DNA of 64,000 nt from Rhodospirillaceae bacterium. Its GTDB lineage: Bacteria > Pseudomonadota > Alphaproteobacteria > Dongiales > Dongiaceae. The position numbers and the translations under genes were made by a program. Under the pieces are notes generated by a model. The model was not told where the DNA came from, made no database searches, and worked only from the letters and a program-made list of their open reading frames with translations. Each line of letters starts with the position of its first letter. The first letter of the stretch is position 1. Positions 42,202 through 49,583 of this stretch are shown here, piece after piece. The DNA lies in the NCBI GenBank assembly GCA_008012315.1, contig SSEL01000015.1, positions 1 through 64,000 of the forward strand. Reading direction: 5' to 3'.

Positions 42202-43209
42202 TTAGCCGGCGTAAGCTTTCAATTCGGCGAGATAACGGTCCTTGGACTGGCGCGGTAACCAGGAACCCTCGAAAGCATTCTCCGTGAGCTGGACCAGCTC
42301 CGGCTTGCCGATGTCGACATCCTTCCAGACGCGCTTCAGATTCTCGGTCATATAACCCGGGAAATAAGCCGGATCGTCGGAATTCACCGTGACCCGCATG
42401 CCGGCTTCCAGCATCGCGGCGATCGCTTGGGATTTCGCGCTGTCGGTCACATAGGCATTGGAGATCGGGCAGACGGTCAGCGCCAGTTGACGGCGCTTGA
42501 TTTCGTCGCAGAGCTTCTTGTCTTCCAGCGAATTGACGCCGTGATCGATGCGGTCGACGCCGATATCGCGCAGGGTCTGCCAGATATGGCTGACGGAATT
42601 GTCCTGATCGACGTCGCAATGCATGGTGAGGAGATAGCCCTCCTCCCGCGCGCGCTTGAAGACCTTGGCGAATTTGATCGGCGGGTTGTTCTTCTCATCG
42701 GAATCGAGGCCGACACCGATGATCCACTCCTTGTAGGGCAGCGATTGCAGCAGGGTCGTCATCGCGAATTCCGCGCTCCAGTCACGCAGGAAGCACAGGA
42801 TCAGCTGCGAATGGATGCCAAGCTCGATCTCCCCTTGGCGCTGCGCCCGGCGGATGCCGCGGATCACCGTATCGAAAGCGACGCCACGCGCCGTATGCGC
42901 CTGCGGATCGAAGAACATCTCCGTATAGCGCACGTTCTGCGAGCGTGCTTTCTTGAGATAGGCATAGGTGACATCGAAGAAATCCTGTTCGGTCAGCAGG
43001 ACGCTCATGCCCTCGTAATAGACCGCCAGGAAGGAAGGCAGGTCGTCGAAATCATAGGCATCCCGGACCGCCTTTTCATTCTTGTAGGGCAGCTTGATAT
43101 GGTTGCGCTTGGCGAGCTGCAACTTCATTTCCGGTTCAAGCGTCCATTCGATATGCACATGCAATTCGCATTTCGGCATCTCTTCGATGAAGGATTTCAA
43201 CTTGCTCAT
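42202..43209 (-). CDS. Adenosine/adenine deaminase-family protein with altered catalytic residues
   Basis: 335 aa of the ADA/ADE fold, closest to the adenine deaminase branch (TEMFFDPQAHTARGV, GVGLDSDEKNNPPIKF, NSDDPAYFPGYMTENL). Metal ligands are kept: His17 and His19 (ELHVHIE), His197 and Asp278. However, the normal H-A-G-E catalytic motif reads H197-C-D-V200, so the general-acid Glu is replaced by Val, and E-G-T reads E-W22-T. The enzyme may have a different substrate or mechanism, or be inactive. Its ATG overlaps the regulator's stop (TGATG), tying it to the purine operon. Confidence 0.85.
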   Translation of the reverse strand: MSKLKSFIEEMPKCELHVHIEWTLEPEMKLQLAKRNHIKLPYKNEKAVRDAYDFDDLPSFLAVYYEGMSVLLTEQDFFDVTYAYLKKARSQNVRYTEMFFDPQAHTARGVAFDTVIRGIRRAQRQGEIELGIHSQLILCFLRDWSAEFAMTTLLQSLPYKEWIIGVGLDSDEKNNPPIKFAKVFKRAREEGYLLTMHCDVDQDNSVSHIWQTLRDIGVDRIDHGVNSLEDKKLCDEIKRRQLALTVCPISNAYVTDSAKSQAIAAMLEAGMRVTVNSDDPAYFPGYMTENLKRVWKDVDIGKPELVQLTENAFEGSWLPRQSKDRYLAELKAYAG

Positions 43210-43985
43210 CAGGCGTCTCCCTTGATCCGGTGCGATGATTTTCCGTTGGGCCGATAGCGTGCGGCGATTACCGCCGTCTTGCTGCCGGCCGATTCTTCCG
43301 CCGGTTTTTCCGGAGCCGGCGGATTGAAGGCCAAATGCAATGGCTGCGACGGCACGATCTCGTCTTCGATGCGATAGCCGCGCGCCACCAGCCGGTAATG
43401 CTCATCCAGCAATTGCTGCGCCTTGGCCCATTGGCGGCGGTCGAACAGCGCCACCAGATGTTCATGCTCGTCGCAGAGCTGGCAATGGTCGAAGTCGCAG
43501 CGATAAAGCGATTCGAGCAGCCGGGCGCGTCTTTTCAACTGCGCATGCAGTTCGATCAGCACCCGGTTGCGGGTGAGGGAGACGAGAAGATCGTGGAATT
43601 CCAGGCCGAATTCGCCGGCCAGTTGTTCATTTCCCTGGCCGAGCGCTGCCTTCTGCCGTTCGATATTGGCGCGCAATTCCGTCAGCAGGCTCATGCGCGG
43701 CCGATTGCCGAGCTGGGCGATCACCCCCTGCTCCACCATGGTCAAGGTCTCGAAGACCTCGATGGCCTCAGCCAGGCTTGGCTTGGCGACGAAGGCGCCC
43801 CGGTTGCGTTCGACGGTCACCAAGCCATCTTCGGCCAGGCGAATCAGCGCCTGGCGGATGACGATCCGGCTTACCCGGAAAATGTCGGCGAGATCGCGCT
43901 CCCCCAGCTTCGCACCGGGTTTCAGCCGATGTCCCAGAATGGCTTCGCAAATGGTCGCCGCTATCTGCTCCGAGCGTCCGCTCAC
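43209..43985 (-). CDS. GntR-family regulator, FCD subfamily, of the purine operon
   Basis: 258 aa: an N-terminal winged helix (ICEAILGHRLKPGAKLGERDLADIFRVSRIVIRQALIRLAEDGLVTVERNRGAFVAKPS) and an FCD domain with the metal-site pattern EFGLEFHDLLVSLTRNRVL and the later CDFDHCQLCDEHEHLVALFDRRQWAKAQQLLDEHY. It is the first gene of the operon and probably autoregulates via the inverted repeat at 44089-44121. The Cys/His-rich segment around residues 160-175 is unusual. Confidence 0.9.
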   Translation of the reverse strand: MSGRSEQIAATICEAILGHRLKPGAKLGERDLADIFRVSRIVIRQALIRLAEDGLVTVERNRGAFVAKPSLAEAIEVFETLTMVEQGVIAQLGNRPRMSLLTELRANIERQKAALGQGNEQLAGEFGLEFHDLLVSLTRNRVLIELHAQLKRRARLLESLYRCDFDHCQLCDEHEHLVALFDRRQWAKAQQLLDEHYRLVARGYRIEDEIVPSQPLHLAFNPPAPEKPAEESAGSKTAVIAARYRPNGKSSHRIKGDA

Positions 43986-44088
43986 ACGCTTTCTCCCCTC
44001 GCCTACCCACCCTTCCCAGCGTTTTCCGCCGGTGTCTTGGCATCAGAGCCGTGTCTTGGCGACAGATAGGCTACCTAAAGAAGCAGGA

Positions 44089-44121
44089 TTGGATATCAAT
44101 TTATTTGGACTCGATATCCAA
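44089..44121. promoter_or_regulatory. Inverted-repeat operator candidate of the purine operon
   Basis: TTGGATATC (44089-44097) and GATATCCAA (44113-44121) are 9-bp perfect arms 15 bases apart. An extra TTGGA (44105-44109) gives a second, closer pairing with TCCAA (44117-44121). It lies in the 266-base divergent gap, about 100 bases upstream of the regulator gene. Confidence 0.55.
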
Positions 44122-44251
44122 ATGCAAGCGCAAAGGCCGGCTCGCCCGATTGTCCGTGCCACCGTCGAGATTGCATTCCAAGTGGCACGGATCTGGATAA
44201 CTTACGGAAAAATCCCTCGCTGGCCCGCCGTCCCCGGGATATGTAGGCGTC

Positions 44252-45394
44252 ATGAACAGGACCGACGATTTCGAGATCTTCATCGTAACCTCCCCCGGCC
44301 TGGAATCCGTGCTCTGCGCCGAAGCGCAGGAGAAGGGTTTCCGGGAGCCGAGGGCCGTCAAAGGCGGTGTCGCGGTCAAAGGTGGCTGGCCCGACGTCTG
44401 GCGGGCAAATCTTGAGTTGCGCGGCGCCGGCCGGGTGCTCGCGCGGATCGGCGAATTCCGGGCGTTTCACCTCGCCCAGCTCGACAAGCGCGCCCGCAAA
44501 CTGGCCTGGGGCGATTTCCTCCGGCCGGATATGCCCTTCCGCGTCGAGGCCTCCTGCAAGGCTTCCCGGATCTATCACCAGGGCGCCGCGGCACAGCGGA
44601 TCGAAAAGGCGATCCGCGAGACGCTCGGTGCCCCCGTTTCCCCTGAAGCCGATATCTGCATCAAGGCGCGTATCGAGGACGATCTCTGCACCATCAGCCT
44701 CGATACCTCCGGCGACTCCCTGCACAAACGTGGCCATAAGGAGGCCGTCGCCAAGGCGCCGATGCGGGAAACCCTGGCCGCCCTCTTCCTGCGCCGATGC
44801 GGCTTCGATGGCACGGTCCCCGTGCTCGATCCGATGTGCGGCTCCGGGACCTTCGTCATTGAAGCGGCGGAGATCGCGGCCGGCCTGAAACCCGGCCGCT
44901 CACGGCATTTCGCCTTCGAACAGCTCGCCACCTTCGACAAGAAGGCCTGGCAACGCCTGCGCGAAAAGAAAAGCCCGGCCAAGCCAGACAGTACGGCGCC
45001 GGCGAGCCGCTTCTATGGCAGCGACCGCGATGCCGGCGCCATCGAGATGAGCCGCGCCAATGCCGAGCGAGCCGGCGTCGCCGCCACGACCGAGTTCCGC
45101 CAGCACGCCATCAGCGATCTCGTCGCACCCGACGGACCGCCTGGCCTCGTCATCGTCAACCCGCCTTACGGCACCCGCATCGGTGACAAGAAGCCGCTCT
45201 ATGCCCTCTACCAGTCGCTCGGCCAAACACTCCTCACGCGCTTCGCCGGCTGGCGCATCGGCCTGATCACGACCGATGCCTCACTGGCCAAGACCACCGG
45301 CCTGCCTTTCGCACCGCCGGCCGGCCCGGTCTCCCATGGCGGCCTGCGCGTGAGCTTGTTCCTGACCGAACCGCTGGAGCCCACCGCGCCCTGA
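44252..45394 (+). CDS. THUMP-domain class I SAM RNA methyltransferase (RlmL N-terminal/Trm14-like)
   Basis: 380 aa: an N-terminal ferredoxin-like/THUMP RNA-binding region (FEIFIVTSPGLESVLCAEAQEKGF..., KARIEDDLCTISLDTSGDSLHKRGHKE) and a C-terminal UPF0020 methyltransferase with VPVLDPMCGSGTFVIEAAEIAAG (SAM site), FYGSDRDAGAIEMSRANAERAGV and the catalytic NPPYG. Such enzymes make N2-methylguanosine in 23S rRNA or tRNA. Length fits single-domain RlmL homologues lacking the C-terminal RlmK part. Confidence 0.9.
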   Translation: MNRTDDFEIFIVTSPGLESVLCAEAQEKGFREPRAVKGGVAVKGGWPDVWRANLELRGAGRVLARIGEFRAFHLAQLDKRARKLAWGDFLRPDMPFRVEASCKASRIYHQGAAAQRIEKAIRETLGAPVSPEADICIKARIEDDLCTISLDTSGDSLHKRGHKEAVAKAPMRETLAALFLRRCGFDGTVPVLDPMCGSGTFVIEAAEIAAGLKPGRSRHFAFEQLATFDKKAWQRLREKKSPAKPDSTAPASRFYGSDRDAGAIEMSRANAERAGVAATTEFRQHAISDLVAPDGPPGLVIVNPPYGTRIGDKKPLYALYQSLGQTLLTRFAGWRIGLITTDASLAKTTGLPFAPPAGPVSHGGLRVSLFLTEPLEPTAP

Positions 45395-45494
45395 AATTGC
45401 GTGAGTCCGGCATGCACGATATGGGCAAGCTATGATAGCCTGCCCATCGGAAGCTGATGGCGACACCAGCAATGTCCAGATCGAATGGATTTCA

Positions 45495-46067
45495 ATGAGC
45501 GAGCATCCGTCGCCACAAGAAGCGTATTGGCCGGCCGGCGCGATCTTCACCGTCGGACATTCGACCTTGCCGATCGAGCATTTCATCGCCCTGCTGACAA
45601 TCTACGGCATCGAGCAGCTCATGGATATTCGCACGGTGCCACGGTCGCGCCACAATCCGCAATTCAACAGCAACGAACTGGCCGGCAGCCTCGCTACAGC
45701 GCGCATTGGCTATGTGCCGATGCCAGCCCTGGGCGGCTTGCGCCATGCGCAGAAGGACTCTCCCAATACCGGTTGGCGGAACAAGAGCTTCCGCGGCTAC
45801 GCCGATTATATGCAGACTGCCGCCTTCCGGGAGGCGCTTGAAACGCTCATTCGGATGAGCCGTCAAAAGCGCACGGCCATCATGTGCGCCGAGGCCGTAC
45901 CCTGGCGCTGCCACCGGTCCCTCGTTGCGGACGCCCTTGATCTACGCGGCGTACCCGTGGTCGAGATTCTCTCGGAAACCAATTACCGGATGCACCAATT
46001 GACGCCTTTCGCGCGGGTCGAGGGGACATCAATCACCTATCCGCCCGATCAAGTCAGTCTGTTCTGA
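45495..46067 (+). CDS. DUF488 family protein
   Basis: 190 aa from the ATG at 45495 (the upstream in-frame extension to 45432 shows no conserved sequence). DUF488 marks: AIFTVGHSTLPIEHFIALL, LMDIRTVPRSRHNPQFN, MPALGGLR, FRGYADYM and the Cys pair region IMCAEAVPWRCHRSLVADAL with HQLTPFA. The biochemical role of the family is not settled. It stands alone on the plus strand. Confidence 0.85.
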   Translation: MSEHPSPQEAYWPAGAIFTVGHSTLPIEHFIALLTIYGIEQLMDIRTVPRSRHNPQFNSNELAGSLATARIGYVPMPALGGLRHAQKDSPNTGWRNKSFRGYADYMQTAAFREALETLIRMSRQKRTAIMCAEAVPWRCHRSLVADALDLRGVPVVEILSETNYRMHQLTPFARVEGTSITYPPDQVSLF

Positions 46068-46142
46068 TCCTCCCGTACAGCGAATGTTGCCGCGACGAAG
46101 ATCCCCTCGAAAGGCGACGGATTCGCTTTGGGGCTGGTCGGA

Positions 46143-46358
46143 TCAGCTTCCGACCTTCCTTAAAGCCGAACCCTTATGCAGGGCAATGTGATCCGTCTTG
46201 TCGCTCTTGATTTCGTATTGCGGTTCATCCGGGCTGGCGTGGTGCGTATGGCCCTTATAGTCCAAGTCCCGCGTATGGATTTTGATGATTCGACCGCTTA
46301 CATGCCCGGCCTGGGAATTCCAGGTGACATGATCACCAACCTCGAAGCGCTTACCCAT
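46143..46358 (-). CDS. DUF2945 (hypervirulence-associated TUDOR-like) small protein
   Basis: 71 aa from the ATG at 46358: KRFEVGDHVTWNSQAGHVSGRIIKIHTRDLDYKGHTHHASPDEPQYEIKSDKTDHIALHKGSALRKV, the standard DUF2945 pattern (G-D-x-V-x-W-x-S-x-x-G...A-S-x-x-x-P-x-Y-x-I-x-S-x-x-T). The fold is a small SH3/TUDOR-like barrel of unknown function. It is the last chromosomal gene before the integrated element. Confidence 0.85.
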   Translation of the reverse strand: MGKRFEVGDHVTWNSQAGHVSGRIIKIHTRDLDYKGHTHHASPDEPQYEIKSDKTDHIALHKGSALRKVGS

Positions 46359-46531
46359 AGCGCCGCTCCCATACCTCGCTGCTGAATCCAGCTTAGCATA
46401 CGGCAATGTCCGCATCATGATGGAGGTTGTGAAGTAGGGAGCATGGCCGCGGGGGCCGATATTTCAGGCGAAGTCTTCACGCGGCTTGGCAACGAACAGA
46501 AGGCGCCATGCAACCAGTACGCCTGGCAGAA

Positions 46532-46575
46532 TGGCGCACCCGACACGATTCGAACGTGTGACCTTTGCCTTCGGA
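46532..46575 (-). other. att site: 3' half of tRNA-Arg(CCG) at the element junction
   Basis: The minus strand reads from the anticodon loop (CT-CCG-AA) through the 3' anticodon stem GGCAA, the variable loop, a perfect T arm (ACACG, loop TTCGAAT, CGTGT), the acceptor strand CGGGTGC, discriminator G and CCA. Beyond the loop (higher coordinates) the sequence no longer pairs: the 5' half of a tRNA is absent. A 3'-half tRNA fragment is the usual footprint of a tyrosine-recombinase insertion. The chromosome lies on its 3' side and the element on its 5' side. Confidence 0.8.
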
Positions 46576-46756
46576 GCAATTTAACCTGCCCTTCGACGCT
46601 TTTCGATGGGTTTCGCTCCGATGCGCTATGTTGCTGTAATAACTAAACAAATTGAAATTTCGACTCGTCCGACGTACTCTCGGACACGCTCCGACTTGCG
46701 TCCGGCTGCTTACGTGGTGCTTACGCGAGAATGGGAGTTTGGACGGGAGAATTCCC

Positions 46757-48115
46757 ATGGCTAAGCTCACGAAGCGGCTCGTCGACGCCGCCGAATCCCA
46801 GGGGAAGGACTACGTCATCTGGGACGACGAACTACCAGGTTTCGGCCTGCGCGTCTTCGCCTCTGGCAAGCGCAGCTATGTCCTTCAATATCGGGCGTTG
46901 GGCCGCTCGCGCCGCTACACCATCGGCTTGCATGGCCTCTGGACCGCCGAGAGCGCGCGGCAAGAGGCGAAGGTCCAATTGGGCCGTGTTGCTAAGGGCG
47001 ACAACCCCGCCGAGGAACGCCAGCTCGACCACAAAGCGATTACCGTCAAGGAGCTCTGCACACTCTACGTCAACGACCTGAACGCAGGGCTCATCCTTGG
47101 GAAAGGCGGGCGGCCCAAGAAGCCGACGACCGTCGTGACGGACAACGGACGCATCGAGCGGCACATCATCCCGCTCCTTGGGACGCGACGCGTGAAGGAC
47201 TTGACCAAGGCCGACATCAACAAGGTCTTGAAGGACATCATGGCCGGCAAGACGCGGGTCTCGGTCAAGACCAACAAACTGCGCGGGAAGGCCATCGTCC
47301 GCGGTGGCGCTGGCACGGCCACGCGTACAGTCGGGCTCCTCGGTGGCATTCTCACCTACGCGGTCGAAGCCGGCATCATCGTAGTCAATCCCGCGCACGG
47401 GCTACGGAAGCCGAAGGACAATGTCCGCACCCGCCGGCTCACTGAAGCGGAGTATCGGACGCTGGGCGAGATGCTGCGAACGGCAGAGGAAGACGAGAAG
47501 TACGCGACGACAGTCGAGATCATTCGTCAGATCGCGCTAACCGGCTGCCGCCGCAGCGAGATGATCGGCCTTATGTGGACCGAGACGGACACCGACGGGA
47601 GCTGCCTGCGACTCATCGATAGCAAGGAGGGGACCTCAGTCCGTCCCATCGGGCTGCCAGTCGTTGAGTTCTTTGAAGCGCGTCGGAAAACCGCCTCCGG
47701 AACTTATGTTTTCCCCGGACTGGGCGACGACAATGCGTTCGGCAGTTTCCCAAACCATTGGGAGCAGATCTTCAAGGACTCGCCGCTCTCCGACGTTACA
47801 CCCCACGTCTTGCGCCACAGCTTTGCGAGCGTCGGCAACGACCTCGGCTTCACGGAGGTGACAATCGCCGCGCTGGTAGGCCATTCGAAGGGCTCCGTTA
47901 CCAGCAAATACATTCACGCGCTCGACACCGCCCTCATCATGGCCGCGGACACGATCGCCGGCTACATTGAGGGCCTTCTCGACGGGAAAGAATTCACGCA
48001 GACGGCCTACGCGCTCGACCGGGCTTCCCGAAAGGCGGCGCTCGCTCGCTTCCTCCTCAAGGCCGCTGGCAAGGATGAGCCGGAGAATGGTGAAGAGCAG
48101 CTTCTGGCCGCCTAG
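46757..48115 (+). CDS. Tyrosine recombinase/integrase of a tRNA-targeting element
   Basis: 452 aa from the ATG at 46757 (GGGAGA upstream). The N-terminal DUF4102-type arm-binding region (LVDAAESQGKDYVIWDDELPGFGLRVFASGKRSYVLQYR) is followed by a core-binding domain and a catalytic domain with the Arg in TGCRRSEMIGL (~265), Lys290, H350-x-x-R353 (HVLRHSFAS), His376 (GHSKG) and Tyr385. All catalytic residues are present, so it is probably active. It lies next to the tRNA-Arg 3' fragment and should have inserted the defence island into that gene. Confidence 0.93.
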   Translation: MAKLTKRLVDAAESQGKDYVIWDDELPGFGLRVFASGKRSYVLQYRALGRSRRYTIGLHGLWTAESARQEAKVQLGRVAKGDNPAEERQLDHKAITVKELCTLYVNDLNAGLILGKGGRPKKPTTVVTDNGRIERHIIPLLGTRRVKDLTKADINKVLKDIMAGKTRVSVKTNKLRGKAIVRGGAGTATRTVGLLGGILTYAVEAGIIVVNPAHGLRKPKDNVRTRRLTEAEYRTLGEMLRTAEEDEKYATTVEIIRQIALTGCRRSEMIGLMWTETDTDGSCLRLIDSKEGTSVRPIGLPVVEFFEARRKTASGTYVFPGLGDDNAFGSFPNHWEQIFKDSPLSDVTPHVLRHSFASVGNDLGFTEVTIAALVGHSKGSVTSKYIHALDTALIMAADTIAGYIEGLLDGKEFTQTAYALDRASRKAALARFLLKAAGKDEPENGEEQLLAA

Positions 48116-48227
48116 CTAGTCCCGACCACAAGTTGCCCCGCCCGTTGTCCAGATAGTGTAGACCTCCTGATAGAGACGGCCAGACTCCTCGCACTGGCCA
48201 AGCGATTTTGAAGGATATGTTCGTGTG

Positions 48228-48818
48228 ATGCACGCTGACGTCTTCACTGAAGAGGCCAAGACCCGCCCGCTCTTCGAGGAGCTTACCGGGGACCACGCGC
48301 GTGAGGACGAATGGTCTGGGCCGCACGGCTTCGCCATCGGCGGTATGATGCAGGCTAACACCGCTTCGCTTGCTGAGGAATACTTCGCGGCCGCCAATGA
48401 GCTGGTAGACGCGATCAAGGAGAAGCGCATTGCCGACTATCAGGTCGGCAATGCAGCCCTATTCCTCTATCGGCACTCTTGCGAACTCATTCTCAAAGCC
48501 GCACTGCCCGCTCCCAAGCGAACTCACGATTTGACCGGCCTCACCGACGGTTTCGTAGAAATGGTCAAAGAAAAATATGGGCAAGACGTACCTATCTGGA
48601 TTGTGAGGCGAATGAAGGAGTTGGTTGCCATCGATCCAAATTCGACCGCATTCCGGTATGGCAACTACGGAACGCCGATCGACGCGGGGGACGCACCCAT
48701 CGAGTTCGAAGCCTATGTCAGCCTGCCGCATCTTAAAGCCGCCATGTTGGCGCTTAACACCGCATTGGTTTCGGCAGTCGCAGAGATCAGGTTGGGTCGT
48801 CACGGACCCGCGTCATGA
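48228..48818 (+). CDS. Hypothetical HEPN-like protein in the defence island
   Basis: 196 aa (ATG 48228; a GTG one codon earlier, nearer AAGGAT, is an alternative). A helical core has NAALFLYRHSCELILKAALP, THDLTGLTDGFVEMVKEKYG, WIVRRMKELVAIDPNSTAFRY. The pattern aromatic-x-R-H-x-x-E-L-x-L-K-A followed by H-D-L resembles HEPN-type proteins common in defence islands. I cannot place it in a named family. Its last 19 bases overlap the end of the convergent HNH gene, so both probably travel together. Confidence 0.6.
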   Translation: MHADVFTEEAKTRPLFEELTGDHAREDEWSGPHGFAIGGMMQANTASLAEEYFAAANELVDAIKEKRIADYQVGNAALFLYRHSCELILKAALPAPKRTHDLTGLTDGFVEMVKEKYGQDVPIWIVRRMKELVAIDPNSTAFRYGNYGTPIDAGDAPIEFEAYVSLPHLKAAMLALNTALVSAVAEIRLGRHGPAS

Positions 48819-49573
48819 CTAAGCCCGCGCGCCCGCTCGCGATGACGCGTGAGCCGGCGGCGATGCTCATCCGTGAGCGGAATGGGGGCGCTCCAGCGCA
48901 GTTCGGCGCGCGCTTGCTCGCTGAGCCCAGACGAGAACTCGGGCCTTCCCTCGTCGTCGAACGTCACAAGCGCGCGGTCGAAGGCAGCATCCCACAAAGC
49001 CGACAACAGCAGACCGTTGTGTACGTCCAACCGCTCAGCGTCGCTTTCGCAGTCGGCCCACGGAATGATGTGCGAGGCGCGCAGCAGGGCCGCGTCCGAG
49101 ATCCCCGTCAGGGGACAACGTCGCTGCCAATAATCCATCAGGCGCTCGCGAAAGATGTCCTGCCCTATCCGTTGCACGACCAGCCGCTCGGCTTCCGTCG
49201 TCCGTGGTACGTTCGCGATCCGATGCTCGAACTCTATGAGCGGTGCGTCAGGCAGGCTGACGCCGAGTTCATAGACACGGTGCAGCACCCCATAAAGTGT
49301 GCCGAGCGTGTTGAAGGCGAAGCGAGCGCGGCCAGGGCCGTCCACATCAGCCGCGGGTATGCCCAGTTCCTCAATGGCGCCATGATGGTCTAGAGCGAGA
49401 TACCACGGCCCTGACGGCCCTGTTGCGCCCAGATAGATTTGTCCATTCGCCGTGGTCGAGCCGAAGGCCGCCCAGCCAGCCTCTTCCCCTAGAATGCGAC
49501 GAAAGCCATTCTGTGATGCGGCCTTCTGGCATTCCTCCCGGACGATAAAGGATTGGGGTGCATCGATCGTCAT
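48800..49573 (-). CDS. HNH endonuclease, last gene of the defence operon
   Basis: 257 aa. The C-terminal half holds an HNH_2-type nuclease: CPLTGISDAALLRASHIIPWADCESDAERLDVHNGLLLSALWDAAFDRALVTFDDEG, with the S-H-I-I-P-W His and the H-N-G-L-L-L-S motif. The N-terminal ~130 residues look like a specificity/recognition domain (TANGQIYLGATGPSGPWYLALDHHG...) found in modification-dependent or R-M-linked HNH proteins. It starts 10 bases after the SMC-like gene. Likely the effector nuclease of the operon. Confidence 0.85.
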   Translation of the reverse strand: MTIDAPQSFIVREECQKAASQNGFRRILGEEAGWAAFGSTTANGQIYLGATGPSGPWYLALDHHGAIEELGIPAADVDGPGRARFAFNTLGTLYGVLHRVYELGVSLPDAPLIEFEHRIANVPRTTEAERLVVQRIGQDIFRERLMDYWQRRCPLTGISDAALLRASHIIPWADCESDAERLDVHNGLLLSALWDAAFDRALVTFDDEGRPEFSSGLSEQARAELRWSAPIPLTDEHRRRLTRHRERARGLSHDAGP

Positions 49574-49583
49574 CGTGGTGGGC

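Noticed and set aside
46532..46610. Possible complete tRNA-Arg gene on the minus strand
   Set aside because: Only the anticodon loop to CCA is present; the expected 5' anticodon stem, D arm and acceptor strand do not pair, so it is an att fragment and not a functional tRNA.
46443..46646. 67-codon plus-strand ORF over the tRNA fragment
   Set aside because: The sequence is explained by the tRNA 3' half read in reverse; translation there is fortuitous.
46757..48115. Right-hand copy of the att core within this window
   Set aside because: No second copy of the 44-base tRNA segment was seen up to 64000, so the right edge of the element is not in the window.
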